A stretch of 64,000 nt of DNA from Aliikangiella coralliicola. GTDB lineage: Bacteria; Pseudomonadota; Gammaproteobacteria; Enterobacterales; Kangiellaceae. Numbering within the stretch: position 1 is the stretch's first letter; the number at the start of each line of letters is the position of its first letter. The stretch covers positions 62,001-126,000 of the forward strand of contig NZ_ML660165.1 in NCBI RefSeq assembly GCF_007004725.1. The letters run 5' to 3'. Of this stretch, positions 34,703 through 44,786 are shown piece by piece. The translations under genes and the position numbers were made by a program. The notes beneath the pieces were generated by a model. That model was not told where the DNA came from and did no database searches. It worked only from the letters and a program-made list of their open reading frames with translations.

Positions 34703-37144
34703 TCAATTCTCATTCAGATTTCTTTCAAACAATTGATAAATTCGCGTATATTCATCTAACCAGCTTGAAGGTTGTCTGAAACTATGAGGCTCAACCGGAT
34801 AAATAGCGGTCTCAAAATAGGGTGTTTTTTCCAACTCAATTAAGCGCTGCACCAATCGAACCGTGTCTTTAAAAAAGACATTATCGTCTACCATTCCATG
34901 TGCTATCAAAAGTGGTTTATTAAGTCCTTCAGCAAATTCGATCGGCGAGCTTTTCTCATAAGCGTCGGGATCAGTGCGTGGTGTATTGAGAATATTTGAG
35001 GTGTAACCGTGGTTGTAATGAGCCCAATCAGTAACAGGTCTTAAGGCTGCACCGGCGGCAAATACTTCCGGCGATTTAAATAAAGCCATAAAGGTCATAA
35101 AACCGCCATAAGAACCACCATAAATACCGATTCTTTGTGGGTCAACATTCGCATTATCGACCAACCATTTTGCGCCGTCAGTGAGATCTTCTAATTCAGG
35201 CGTTCCCATCTGCCGATAGATTGCGGTACGCCAATCTCGCCCATACCCTTTAGATGCGCGGTAGTCCATATCAAGAACGACATAGCCTCGCTCTGTTAGC
35301 ATGTTATGGAACATATATTCTCTAAAGTAACCAGACCACCCTTGATGAGAATTTTGCAAGTAACCCGCGCCATGGACAAAAATAACAGCCGGCTTTTTAT
35401 TATTGGCACCGACTTTTTCATTATTTTTCGCTTGATAAAAACGAGAGTAGATTGACCGTTTAATATGAGAAGAAGGCACTTCAACAATCTCTGGTTTTTG
35501 CCACTCAACAGCTTTAAAAGCAGCACTGGCAGTATCAGTGATTTTTTCAGCCGGTTGCTCGGAATCAAGCGCTTTTAAATAGAGTTCAGGTAACCTGGTG
35601 GTGGTTGAGTGCCGGATTAAAAGCTTGGTTTCATCTGGTGATAACACATAATCATTAACGCCTCCCAAATCAGTCAACGCCTGTAATTTACCTTTCAGCG
35701 AAACTTTATAAATTTCATAAATGCCAGGATGTTTTTTGTTGGCCTTAAAGTAAAGCGCTTGACCGTCTTTAGAAACAGTCACATTGCTCACTTCATACTC
35801 ACCCTCGGTCAGTTGTCTTGCGCGACGCTTTCCCTTCTTAATATATAAGTGAGCATAACCATCTTCCTCTGACACGTAATAAAGAGTTTGATTATCTGGT
35901 AACCAACCGAACTCATTAAACGTCCAATCGTTAATCCACGCATCGTCAGACATCCAGTGCAGGGTCTTCAGTTTTCTTTTATTCACATCAAGGCCCACAA
36001 TCCAGCGATCTTTATTATCATAAGAATAAAGTAACAGCGCGACATTATTACTATTATCGCTCCACTCTACACCACGATTTGCTGTCCAGTTATGCGCATA
36101 AATGGCTCTAGGCTCCTGAAGTTCCTTGTATTTGTAACCGATTTTTTTTGCTGCATCTTTCTTGAGATCGGCCAATGGGTCATCATTAATCCCAGGCAAG
36201 TTATCGGTGTCTATCGGGTATTTTTGCTGATTTTTCAGATCAATCAGATAAAAAGTTTCGTTAGTCGGTTTTGAAGTACCAACCAACGGCCGCACATTTC
36301 TGTTGTTAACATAGCCGTCCGCAGTGACAAATTCAGGCATATTATCGGCTTTCCCTGACTTGCTTTTCTTGATCGTTCCTAAAATTAACCAATTTGCGTC
36401 GGGTGACAATCTGAAAGTGTTAATATCAATTCCTTCTCCCAGATACCAGGTTTTACTCTGACTGATTTTGTTCTGTTTGCGGCGTTCAGCCTGAAAATCC
36501 TTTTCCTTCTCTGTTTTTTCAATGTAGCTGAGCAAGCGAGGCTGGCTTTGTTCTAAATAACTTTTTGAGGCTTTCTGTTCGGGATCAGATGTAGTTTTAA
36601 AATCTGCGATTTGCCGGGCGAGTCCAGAACTCATCTCATACAAAAAGATTTTCCGGCCTTCGAAATAACTAATGACTTCATCACTGACAAAACGTGGGTT
36701 AGATTGCCGCGCATCATCAGACGAAAACCGAGTGATTTTTCCTGACGAAAACTCGATTAAAAATAAATCGCCCTGGTAAGCAAATACTCCATTGGTGCCA
36801 GACTGATTTTTTTCAGCCTGCTGACTCGCTAGATAAAGCGCTTCATCATCAGCTAAGGCGACCACTTTTTTATCTTCAAGCTGAACCTTAAACTGGTTCT
36901 GATGGCTATGTCCCTGAGCTTTTTGAGAATAGAAGACGGCTGTTCCATCGAGTGACCAACGCGGATTGCTCGGAGCATTACCCATCCAGTCCGGATCAGC
37001 CATGATCTTTTTTAAACTCAAGACTTTTGAATTATTGGTTGTGTCAGCTGCAGTCTCAGCCAAAACAGGAGAGGCGGCGAAAAGCAGTGAAACACATAGG
37101 GTTGATTTTGATAACCACATAGTAGGAGTCCCAGAAGATTTCAT
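34703..37144 (-). CDS. S9-family (prolyl oligopeptidase/DPP IV-like) secreted peptidase
   Basis: The 813-residue protein has an N-terminal signal peptide, a seven- or eight-bladed beta-propeller (about 45-560) and an alpha/beta-hydrolase domain (about 570-813). The nucleophile motif is GGSYGGFM. The catalytic Asp is in GMVDDNVFF and the His in EPHSFRQP. It should cleave short peptides in the periplasm or outside the cell. Met 9 (37120) gives a more typical signal peptide (MWLSKSTLCVSLLFAAS) and is a plausible true start. It fits the peptide-uptake genes elsewhere in the window. Confidence 0.9.
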   Translation of the reverse strand: MKSSGTPTMWLSKSTLCVSLLFAASPVLAETAADTTNNSKVLSLKKIMADPDWMGNAPSNPRWSLDGTAVFYSQKAQGHSHQNQFKVQLEDKKVVALADDEALYLASQQAEKNQSGTNGVFAYQGDLFLIEFSSGKITRFSSDDARQSNPRFVSDEVISYFEGRKIFLYEMSSGLARQIADFKTTSDPEQKASKSYLEQSQPRLLSYIEKTEKEKDFQAERRKQNKISQSKTWYLGEGIDINTFRLSPDANWLILGTIKKSKSGKADNMPEFVTADGYVNNRNVRPLVGTSKPTNETFYLIDLKNQQKYPIDTDNLPGINDDPLADLKKDAAKKIGYKYKELQEPRAIYAHNWTANRGVEWSDNSNNVALLLYSYDNKDRWIVGLDVNKRKLKTLHWMSDDAWINDWTFNEFGWLPDNQTLYYVSEEDGYAHLYIKKGKRRARQLTEGEYEVSNVTVSKDGQALYFKANKKHPGIYEIYKVSLKGKLQALTDLGGVNDYVLSPDETKLLIRHSTTTRLPELYLKALDSEQPAEKITDTASAAFKAVEWQKPEIVEVPSSHIKRSIYSRFYQAKNNEKVGANNKKPAVIFVHGAGYLQNSHQGWSGYFREYMFHNMLTERGYVVLDMDYRASKGYGRDWRTAIYRQMGTPELEDLTDGAKWLVDNANVDPQRIGIYGGSYGGFMTFMALFKSPEVFAAGAALRPVTDWAHYNHGYTSNILNTPRTDPDAYEKSSPIEFAEGLNKPLLIAHGMVDDNVFFKDTVRLVQRLIELEKTPYFETAIYPVEPHSFRQPSSWLDEYTRIYQLFERNLNEN

Positions 37145-37519
37145 ATAGTTTTGTTAGTTTTCATGAAGTTAGGCGAAAGAAAATAATCCCAAAGAATAAC
37201 ACTATTCCCCCCAAGGGTGTAGTTCAGGCCAGAGAAATTAGCCAATGAATGGGCTTTTAAAGGTTAGTAAATGTTAATTTTCGCAGATTTCGAATATCAG
37301 CTAGCCGCCCTGCTAGAAATGGTAAGCACAATCTACCGTACAAACCGCATAAATCAAGCAATTACAAACCACCATAGCTTGTTGCCAGATAATGAATTGA
37401 TTATAGTAGTTGCTTTCATCACTTTGTGCATAATTACGTGAAATCAGTCGTTAACAAAACCTGTCGACCTTTTTCAATTATCAAAGACCAACCAGACGCT
37501 AGCCATTGAGGAGATATTT
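37145..37519. other. 375-bp divergent intergenic region
   Basis: It lies between the S9 peptidase gene and the BPSS1780-like gene. A candidate plus-strand promoter is listed separately. No additional gene was seen. Confidence 0.4.
37379..37407 (+). promoter_or_regulatory. Candidate sigma-70 promoter for the BPSS1780-like/GGDEF operon
   Basis: TTGTTG (37379-37384) is separated by exactly 17 bp from TATAGT (37402-37407). This is a good -35/-10 pair about 112 bp upstream of the GTG start. Confidence 0.4.
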
Positions 37520-38407
37520 GTGTCGGACAATTTGTATCAACCGCCAAATTCTGAAAATCCGGGAACACCGCCACCGCCACCTTCGAATTCCGAATTTCGA
37601 AGAGTTCAGGCAGCAAATGGTGTTTCCTGGTTAACCAATGCATTAACACTATTTAAAAATAATCCCGGTGCCTGGATTAGCTGCATGTTAGTCATGATAG
37701 TGATTTTATTTATCATGTTACTGATTCCCATTGTTCAACTGCTAGGTGGCATTGCAGTATCAATCTTTACCGGCGGAATCATGTTTGGGTGCCAGCAGGT
37801 TAAATACGGCAAAGACTTTAGTATGAATCACTTGTTTGCTGGATTTGAAAAAAATATGAACGGACTAATAATTGTTGGCGCAATTTATCTTGGAGGAACC
37901 TTCGTTTGCTCCGCAGTTGCGTTTGGTATCGCCTCGTTATTAGGTTTCCAGCCCATGGAAATCGATCCCAACAGTATCACTGCTGGAAAGTTTGATGCCG
38001 AAGCTTATTTATCTTCACTGTTGCTGCCGCTGCTGATTATGTTGGGACTAATGGTTCCAGTCATTATGGCTTATTGGTTTGCGCCAGCACTTGTCATGCT
38101 ACGAGGCGTTCCGCCAGTAGACGCAATGAAAAAAAGTTTTAAAGCATGTAGTGCCAATATGATTCCATTTCTGATCTACGGTCTGGTGGCATTTATCGCG
38201 CTGATTATTGTGTCGATATTAACGGGGTTAGTTTCATTGATTATTCCGGTTGGTGCTCTTTCAGTTCTGATAAGTATTGTTACTAATCTGATTATTTTTA
38301 GCATCTTAATGGCTTCAATTTTCACGTCTTTTGAAGATATATTTCCGGATGAGACTCCATCGTTCCCTCATGAAAGTGATGATGATTCTTCGAGTTTAGT
38401 GGCCTAG
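37520..38407 (+). CDS. BPSS1780-like multi-pass membrane protein
   Basis: The 295-residue protein has a Pro-rich cytoplasmic N-terminus (about 1-25), then AANGVSWLTNALTLFKNNPGAW, the mark of the BPSS1780 family, and about six membrane segments. Function is unknown. The GTG start at 37520 is supported by GAGGAG 6-11 bp upstream. Its stop lies 8 bp before the next gene's ATG, so it is cotranscribed with a DISM-type GGDEF-like receptor. Confidence 0.8.
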   Translation: MSDNLYQPPNSENPGTPPPPPSNSEFRRVQAANGVSWLTNALTLFKNNPGAWISCMLVMIVILFIMLLIPIVQLLGGIAVSIFTGGIMFGCQQVKYGKDFSMNHLFAGFEKNMNGLIIVGAIYLGGTFVCSAVAFGIASLLGFQPMEIDPNSITAGKFDAEAYLSSLLLPLLIMLGLMVPVIMAYWFAPALVMLRGVPPVDAMKKSFKACSANMIPFLIYGLVAFIALIIVSILTGLVSLIIPVGALSVLISIVTNLIIFSILMASIFTSFEDIFPDETPSFPHESDDDSSSLVA

Positions 38408-38415
38408 AAATACCG

Positions 38416-40128
38416 ATGATCTTAAACCCGTTAACTAAAAGCCGAGCTCAACCTGGTATTTTCATCGGTTTTATCATTGTCTTTTATTTATGTTTAAGAT
38501 CACTTCAACCGGTTAGTGCAGCGCAGCTAGTCGACACCATTCCAACAAACCTTGAACATAACTGGACGGTTTGTTGGCATTTTGCATCAAGAAAATCCAG
38601 CTGTGAAAACCAGAGCTTACCGTTAAAATATCAATCGCAAAGTCATGCAGTAAAGTACCAGACATTTAGTAAGGACTTTATTCTCAGCAGCGACTTAAAA
38701 AACAAGACGATTGGCATCTGGCTTCAACATGTAGATGACGTTGATGAAGTTTACGTTAATAATCACCTCATCGGCAAAACGGGTCAATTCCTCCCTTCAT
38801 TCGATAGCGGTTTTCGCTATCCAAGATTGTATCTAATCCGTGGAGATCTGCTTCACTTTAACCGATTTAACCATATTGAGATCAAAACCTTTAGCTCAAA
38901 AAACCTACCCGGAATTCAATTTCACCCACCAGTTATTGGTGACTATCTCAGTATTCAGCATAAGCTCCAGGAAAATAATTTTGGTTACGTTGTCGCAGCT
39001 ACCATATTGCTTGTACTGACGGTCTTTCAAATTTTTTACTTTGTTGTTGTTAAAGGCAACTATGAAACCGTTTATTTTGCAATGTTTCTCGGTAGTTTCG
39101 CATTTGTCTCCTTAACCCGTTCATTGTTGCCACTTGACCTCGGGCTCGACCTGAGCGCAATATTTAAGCTCGAAACATTTATGCTAAATTTTTCCATCAC
39201 TTCACTGGCGCTATTTATTTTTAATTTTTTCGAATTAGAAATCAGACGAATCTACTCAGCAGGGCTTTTCGCTTTAGGTATATCCGGTGTCGCCATTGTG
39301 ATCTGGCCAATTACTTTAAATATTCGGCAAATTGCAGAAATCAATTACTGGCTGCTGATTATCGTCACTTTTTTTGTTATCGGTAGCGCGCTAATTATCG
39401 CGTTACATAAACAACGAAAATACTCATTGGTTATTAGCGCTACTGGCGTGAGCGGGTGGCTGGTTCTCATTTACGACGCAACAATGCAGTCGGCTGGAAT
39501 TTTCGAAATCGATCTTCAAATTCGACCACTAATTTTACCGATGGTAGCAGCACTGGTTGGAATTATCTTAGCGCTGACACTGACCCATAAATATTGGCAC
39601 TTTTTTAAAGGCTCCACTTACGATCATTTAACCGGCACATTATTAAGGCCTGCATTTTTTCAGCGACTCTCCGAAGAAATGCAGCGAACTCAGCGCGGTG
39701 GTAATCAACTATTGGTGGCCGTCATTGATATTCAACAAGCCAGGAAAATTAGTATCAACTATGGTTACAGCATCGGCAACCATTTGCTGACAACGATTAG
39801 CAACTCTCTAACTCAGGTGCTACGACCTTTTGATTTAATTTGTCGATTCAGCGATGAACAATTTGGTGTCGCGGCCTCAATTTCTGGACGCCAGGACGCG
39901 GAGTCTTGTTTAAAAAGAGTTTACCAGGAGCTTATTAATATTCAGCAACCCATCAACCAGGATATTGAACTTTATGTTGATGCGAGAATCGGCGGCGTGA
40001 TTTACGATTCCGATCAACATCTCTCGGTTTCGCATTTACTACAAGATGCAAACTACGCTTTATCAAAGGCAAAAAGTCAATCCAAGCACAACTATCTATT
40101 AATCAATAGCCCGGCAGCAACCGCGTAA
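38416..40128 (+). CDS. DISM-type membrane receptor with a degenerate GGDEF domain
   Basis: The 570-residue protein has a signal/anchor segment (about 12-36) and a periplasmic jelly-roll domain (about 40-175, with VDDVDEVYVNNHLIGKTG). About seven membrane helices (about 188-392) and a C-terminal GGDEF-family domain follow. The catalytic site is lost: the GGDEF position reads SDEQF (479-483), IND is ISI and GHxxGD is GYxxGN. The inhibitory-site motif R470-x-x-D473 is kept. It is therefore likely a c-di-GMP-binding or signalling receptor rather than a cyclase. The periplasmic domain may bind a carbohydrate. Confidence 0.85.
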   Translation: MILNPLTKSRAQPGIFIGFIIVFYLCLRSLQPVSAAQLVDTIPTNLEHNWTVCWHFASRKSSCENQSLPLKYQSQSHAVKYQTFSKDFILSSDLKNKTIGIWLQHVDDVDEVYVNNHLIGKTGQFLPSFDSGFRYPRLYLIRGDLLHFNRFNHIEIKTFSSKNLPGIQFHPPVIGDYLSIQHKLQENNFGYVVAATILLVLTVFQIFYFVVVKGNYETVYFAMFLGSFAFVSLTRSLLPLDLGLDLSAIFKLETFMLNFSITSLALFIFNFFELEIRRIYSAGLFALGISGVAIVIWPITLNIRQIAEINYWLLIIVTFFVIGSALIIALHKQRKYSLVISATGVSGWLVLIYDATMQSAGIFEIDLQIRPLILPMVAALVGIILALTLTHKYWHFFKGSTYDHLTGTLLRPAFFQRLSEEMQRTQRGGNQLLVAVIDIQQARKISINYGYSIGNHLLTTISNSLTQVLRPFDLICRFSDEQFGVAASISGRQDAESCLKRVYQELINIQQPINQDIELYVDARIGGVIYDSDQHLSVSHLLQDANYALSKAKSQSKHNYLLINSPAATA

Positions 40129-40160
40129 AACCCAATCAGGTTTTCTGCTCACATCGCTCT

Positions 40161-40220
40161 TAAGTAACCAGGGTTCAGAATAAGTAACCTGAATTCGGGA
40201 TAATTAACCTCAGCTCTTAT
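40161..40220. repeat. 20-bp tandem repeat, three degenerate copies
   Basis: Adjacent 20-bp units lie at 40161, 40181 and 40201, each beginning TAAGTAACC or TAATTAACC. The third runs into a terminator-like hairpin. A related segment occurs at 41624-41653. Confidence 0.6.
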
Positions 40221-40234
40221 TCCAAGCTGGGGTT
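40206..40234. terminator. Bidirectional terminator-like hairpin
   Basis: AACCTCAGCT (40206-40215) pairs with AGCTGGGGTT (40225-40234) over 10 bp with one G-U pair and a 9-nt loop. It sits between convergent genes. The AACCTCAGCTCTTAT half resembles the inverted sequence at 41635-41653. Confidence 0.5.
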
Positions 40235-40257
40235 AACTAATAATGATTTATTACAAC

Positions 40258-40989
40258 TCATTCGGCAGCAGGACAGTGTGCGCTTCTCTTTTCATCGAAC
40301 TCGATTGATTCTAAATCAGTTAGATCTCTCAATCTAAAAATAAGCGGGTTATTCACATCAGAAAAAAAGCGGTAACCTAGTACGGAATTCGCAAAAGCCA
40401 CTTTATTAGAAGAAGCTCTGGCGTCAATATCCCGTACCATAACCATTTCGGGGTGCATTTTCTTTAAGGTATCAACAAGTGCGACATACTTATCACGGTC
40501 GCCTGGTCTGATATGAGGAGGATAAATATTGAACTCTTTTTCTAACTGAACCACTCTTAACCGCCCTCGTTCGCCGTCATCGGCAACCACACGAAAAGTC
40601 ACAAATAGTTTAGTTTTAGAGTCGTTTTCAACTTCTCCAGTTAGCGATAAGGGAGTACAAATTGCTTTGACTCGACTCAATTGATCTAACACCACTTGAT
40701 CAAACTTTTGTAATTGAATGATATAAGGTGCAAGTTGTTCTAAAGCACTTTTGTCAGTAATTAATTTTTCATTATATTCATAATAAAGATCATCAATCGA
40801 CATTTCTTTAAGTTGCGTTTTTATGGCTCGAGTGGTTTTGTAATCGACCGTTACTTTTTTCCACTCCACTTGTAATGTGTCAACATCATCACCGATACAA
40901 ATATTTTCAAGACACAAACGGTCTTCGGCTGTACTAAACGGGCTTAACAGCGTAGCGCTAATAGTCGCTAACAAAAACCATGTTTTCAT
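40258..40989 (-). CDS. Secreted protein of unknown function
   Basis: The 243-residue product has a signal peptide (about 1-21, ending FSTAE) and a mature domain starting with RLCLENICIGDDVDTL, where two Cys probably pair. A charged helical centre and a C-terminal region ending with a Cys follow. I recognise no domain. It begins 17 bp after the yajQ-like gene stop on the same strand and may be cotranscribed with it. Confidence 0.65.
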   Translation of the reverse strand: MKTWFLLATISATLLSPFSTAEDRLCLENICIGDDVDTLQVEWKKVTVDYKTTRAIKTQLKEMSIDDLYYEYNEKLITDKSALEQLAPYIIQLQKFDQVVLDQLSRVKAICTPLSLTGEVENDSKTKLFVTFRVVADDGERGRLRVVQLEKEFNIYPPHIRPGDRDKYVALVDTLKKMHPEMVMVRDIDARASSNKVAFANSVLGYRFFSDVNNPLIFRLRDLTDLESIEFDEKRSAHCPAAE

Positions 40990-41005
40990 TGAACAATGAC
41001 CTCTT

Positions 41006-41488
41006 TTAATCTCTGAAGTTATTAAACTGCAACGGCCATTCTAATGATTCTTCCTTGATCAAACTGATGGCAGTTTGCAAGTCGTCTCTCTTTTTTCCAG
41101 TCACTCGAACTTTGTCACCTTGAATGCTGGCTTGTACTTTTAGCTTGGCATCTTTAATCATCTTTACGATTTTTTTCGCCAAAGCCTGTTCGATACCTTC
41201 ACGCACAGTAATTGATTGATGAACAATTTTACCTGATGGTTGAACCGGTCCTAAGTCCATACATTTGGCATCGATATTACGTTTGACCATTTTTGTTCGC
41301 AAAATATCCACAAGTTGCCGAGCCTGAAAATCTGCATCAGCGGTAATCTTAACGACCTTGTTATCCAGCTCATAATTCGATGAGGTGCCTTTCAAGTCGA
41401 AACGAGTCGAAAGCTCGCGTATAGCCTGGTCTACAGCGTTGCGTAATTCATGGCTATCAATTTCAGAAACAATATCAAAAGACGGCAT
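41006..41488 (-). CDS. yajQ: YajQ-family nucleotide/c-di-GMP-binding protein
   Basis: The 160-residue protein matches YajQ throughout: [21 protein letters not shown] at the start, [26 protein letters not shown], and the C-terminal [22 protein letters not shown]. YajQ proteins bind nucleotides, and a Xanthomonas homologue is a c-di-GMP receptor that contacts a transcription factor. ATG 41488 is the family start; an in-frame upstream start would add five residues. Confidence 0.92.
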   Translation of the reverse strand: MPSFDIVSEIDSHELRNAVDQAIRELSTRFDLKGTSSNYELDNKVVKITADADFQARQLVDILRTKMVKRNIDAKCMDLGPVQPSGKIVHQSITVREGIEQALAKKIVKMIKDAKLKVQASIQGDKVRVTGKKRDDLQTAISLIKEESLEWPLQFNNFRD

Positions 41489-41994
41489 TTGCTCAATCCA
41501 CAAACAATATTAGATTGGCGCATTTTTACACAGGAGACAATAAAAGGCTACTGGCAAGTTATCGAATTATTAACACATATCGCTAATGTTAACGCCATTT
41601 AGCCGATTATCACTAAACGCTATATAACCTGAATGCGGATAAGAGCTCAGGTTAAACATCATTACTCAACCAGCAGATGCCGGGGGTCTTCCCCTAAAAT
41701 ATGACCAAATACAGCATATCTGAATTTGTGACTATACTTGATCACAACAAAAGACTTGTAGATGGCAAACGTCTGAGGAAAGCAAAAACAACAAAGTTAA
41801 AAACTAAGAAATGATATTGTTCGGCGAATTTTGGGATAAAATTCTCTCAAGTAATCCCTCAATATCTCGTATTCGAAATAAAAAATTGGACAGATTTTCA
41901 ATAACTTGTGATAATTTCGTCTGTCTGTATCCCCAACTCGCGAGACTCTCTTTCTCGCACTAACTAACTATAAGACGCAATAACCATAAGAATC
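41489..41994. other. 506-bp divergent region upstream of mgtE
   Basis: It contains an inverted repeat AACCTGA (41626-41632)/TCAGGTT (41647-41653) related to the element at 40206, a GGGG(gtctt)CCCC-type hairpin near 41685-41698, and further short hairpins before the mgtE start. I could not match the conserved core of the magnesium M-box. No gene was seen. Confidence 0.4.
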
Positions 41995-43383
41995 ATGCCA
42001 ATACTGGAAAACTTCGAAAACGAATACAGTAGCGATCACTTACAACAGCTCAATGAGGCGTTGCAAAGTGGTATGTTTGTGCAAGTTCGTATGATGCTGA
42101 ATGAGTTGCCTGCAGCCGATGTCGCCCACTTTCTCGAATCAACTCCACCTAAAGAGAGAGACCTTCTTTGGCGTCTGATCAATACCGAACGAGAAGGTCA
42201 AGTTCTCCAGTTTCTAGATGACGAAATTCGAAATGAATATGCCTCAAATATGGATCCAGCCGAACTGGCGGCGGCCACTCGGGATCTGGATATTGATAAT
42301 CAGGCAGACATACTCGGCGACTTACCTGATCGAATTGTGAAAGAAGTGCTGGCTTCAATGCGAGTGCAAGATCGTCACCGAATCGAGCACGCTCTGGGTT
42401 ATCCGGAAGATAGCGCCGGTGGATTAATGAATACCGACGTAGTGACCGTCAGGCCACTCGTTACTATTGAAGTTGTTCTTCGTTATCTAAGGATGAAAAA
42501 AGAACTACCGGATAACACAGACAGTATTTACGTGGTCGATTCTGAAGACAAATTTATCGGCGCAGTAAAACTTTCCTCTCTCATTATCAGCCAACCGGAA
42601 CAACCGGTTGACGACGTTTTAGACAAAGATATTCAACCCATTCCAGTGTCTCTACCTGACGATGACGTAGCAAGGCTTTTTGAGAGGCGTGACCTGATTT
42701 CTGCGCCGGTTATCGACGAAAACGGAAAATTACTCGGTCGTATTACGATTGACGATGTTGTCGATGTCATCATTGAAGACGCTGATCACTCTTTGATGAG
42801 TATGGCCGGACTTGATGAAAACGATGATACCTTTGCTCCGATTGTGACTAGCGCAAAACGCCGCGCCATATGGCTTGGGATCAATTTAATAACCGTGATG
42901 GTTGCCGTTGCAGTGATTGGTGTTTTTGAAGACACAATTAAGGCAGTCACAGCTTTAGCGATTCTGCAGCCGATCGTTCCTAGCATGGGTGGAATTGCCG
43001 GAACCCAGACGCTCACTTTGGTGATCCGTGGACTCAGCGTTGGTCATATTAGTAGTATTAATTTTCGCTGGTTAATGCTTAAGGAACTAGGTGTCAGTGT
43101 ACTCAACGGTTTACTCTGGGCCTTAGTCGTCGGTTTAAGTGTCTATTTGTTTTTTAGCTTAACCAATGAATACTCGTCAAGTGCACCGCAGCTAGGTATC
43201 ACAATCGCCGGAGCAATGATTATTAACCTGGTGGTTGGTGCAACTCTGGGCGCGGTTCTTCCAATGATTATGACCAAAATGAAAATTGACCCTGCGCTGT
43301 CCGGTGGCGTTGTGTTAACCACTGTTACCGACATGGTGGGCTTTTTCTCCTTTCTTGGGCTCGCCACCTTGTTTTTTGCCTAG
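41995..43383 (+). CDS. mgtE: MgtE-type magnesium transporter
   Basis: The 462-residue protein has the full MgtE layout. A helical N-domain (about 1-135) ends in ALGYPEDSAGGLMNTD. A pair of CBS domains (about 140-255) follows, then five membrane helices (about 285-460) with the pore segments LQPIVPSMGGIAGTQTLTL and DPALSGGVVLTTVTD. It passes magnesium into the cell, gated by intracellular magnesium at the N and CBS domains. It is a single gene, convergent with the dipeptidase gene. Confidence 0.95.
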   Translation: MPILENFENEYSSDHLQQLNEALQSGMFVQVRMMLNELPAADVAHFLESTPPKERDLLWRLINTEREGQVLQFLDDEIRNEYASNMDPAELAAATRDLDIDNQADILGDLPDRIVKEVLASMRVQDRHRIEHALGYPEDSAGGLMNTDVVTVRPLVTIEVVLRYLRMKKELPDNTDSIYVVDSEDKFIGAVKLSSLIISQPEQPVDDVLDKDIQPIPVSLPDDDVARLFERRDLISAPVIDENGKLLGRITIDDVVDVIIEDADHSLMSMAGLDENDDTFAPIVTSAKRRAIWLGINLITVMVAVAVIGVFEDTIKAVTALAILQPIVPSMGGIAGTQTLTLVIRGLSVGHISSINFRWLMLKELGVSVLNGLLWALVVGLSVYLFFSLTNEYSSSAPQLGITIAGAMIINLVVGATLGAVLPMIMTKMKIDPALSGGVVLTTVTDMVGFFSFLGLATLFFA

Positions 43384-43454
43384 GGCGTGTTTATCTTTCG
43401 TTCTTTAAGATTGCCGACCTGAGTATCTCCCGTGATAGACTGACCGTGTGAAGA

Positions 43455-44786
43455 CTACTTTTGCTTTTCTGCGTAATCTTCAACTTGCTTCCAGACACGC
43501 ATTAAATTGCCGGATAAAATTTTCGCAATATCAGCTTCACTATAACCTCTATCCATCAACCCTTGAATTAAATTTGGATATGATGAGACGTCTTTTAGAT
43601 CAACCGGAAGACTGTCACCCACACCATCGTAATCAGAACCTACCCCAACATAATCAATGCCGACTAGTTTCACCACATGATCAAAATGATCCAGCACATC
43701 ACTTAAACCCGCATAGGGGAAAGGTTTCTCAGCTAAGTAATCGCTGGTAAATTTCTTTACCTGCTCGCTACTCTGCTCAACTTTATTCTTTTTCATAAAG
43801 TCTTCTCGGGCAGCCTTAAACACATTCCAATGCTCAAGCGCAGGTTTAGAAATAAATGTCGATCCGAAGTTAATTTGAATAACACCACCATTTTTCGCTA
43901 ATAACCGGATCATGTCATCACTCATGTTTCTTTCAAATCCAGGTGTGAAATGTCGGGCCGACGAATGTGATGCAATGACGGGGACTTTGCTGATTTCCAT
44001 CACCTGGTAAAAAGCTTCATCAGAAATATGTGATACATCGATCATTACACCGGTATTATTCATTGCTGTTACCAGCTTTTTGCCAAACTCGGTTAAACCT
44101 TTGGCGGGTCGGCTTTCATCATAGGAAGAATCAGAAATATGATTAGCTTTAGAGTGAGCAAGCGTTATGTAACGAATACCACGTTGGTAAAAGTGTTGTA
44201 AATTTTCTAACTTACCCTCGATAGGACTCCCATTTTCCAGTCCCATCGGTAATGAAATAATTCCTTTCTCAAAATTACTTTCAACCTCAGCCGTAGAATA
44301 AGCAAGTGCGTATTTTTGCGGTGCCTTTTTAACAATGCCTTCAACCATATCGATCAATTTGTCGGCCAACTCCTTGCTCCCGCCGGTTTCCTGTAATGAC
44401 GCGGGAATATAAATCGACATAAACGGTGCATCTAATCCACCAGCAACAGCTCGCTGATAATCAAAGTCTCCTCCTTCTGTCGCCTGACTAATATCTTCGA
44501 ACTTTTCTTCTAGTCGATAAGGCACGTCAATATGGGTGTCTGCAATAATATATTTTTTGGCAATTTCTGATGCTGTCAGCTTTTTGGTTTTCACCTGTTC
44601 TGATAAAACTTGCGTCGGTTTTGCCTTCAATTTATCTTCAGCAACCGACGCCTCTTTTTGCTCCTGACATCCTGCAAGACCTATTAAAGCGACTAGCGAC
44701 AAAATTGGCTTAACTACTCGTCGAGATGATTTTGAATCGAATTGACTTGTTTTGAAAACTAGAGGTTTGAGTTGACTCAGAAGCAT
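43455..44786 (-). CDS. M19 (renal-dipeptidase-like) membrane dipeptidase, lipoprotein
   Basis: The 443-residue protein has a lipoprotein signal with lipobox IGLAGC (Cys40) after an unusually long n-region. A TIM-barrel peptidase domain follows with the zinc motif ADTHIDVPYR (about 75-84), LAHSKANHISDSSYD, GVMIDVSHISDEAFY, VIASHSSARHF and GVGSDYDG. It should cleave dipeptides in the periplasm and fits with the peptide transporter in this window. No alternative start codon lies between codon 1 and the hydrophobic segment. Confidence 0.9.
   Translation of the reverse strand: MLLSQLKPLVFKTSQFDSKSSRRVVKPILSLVALIGLAGCQEQKEASVAEDKLKAKPTQVLSEQVKTKKLTASEIAKKYIIADTHIDVPYRLEEKFEDISQATEGGDFDYQRAVAGGLDAPFMSIYIPASLQETGGSKELADKLIDMVEGIVKKAPQKYALAYSTAEVESNFEKGIISLPMGLENGSPIEGKLENLQHFYQRGIRYITLAHSKANHISDSSYDESRPAKGLTEFGKKLVTAMNNTGVMIDVSHISDEAFYQVMEISKVPVIASHSSARHFTPGFERNMSDDMIRLLAKNGGVIQINFGSTFISKPALEHWNVFKAAREDFMKKNKVEQSSEQVKKFTSDYLAEKPFPYAGLSDVLDHFDHVVKLVGIDYVGVGSDYDGVGDSLPVDLKDVSSYPNLIQGLMDRGYSEADIAKILSGNLMRVWKQVEDYAEKQK

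Noticed and set aside
41489-41994. Magnesium M-box riboswitch before mgtE
   Set aside because: Short hairpins are present but I could not find the conserved M-box sequence blocks.
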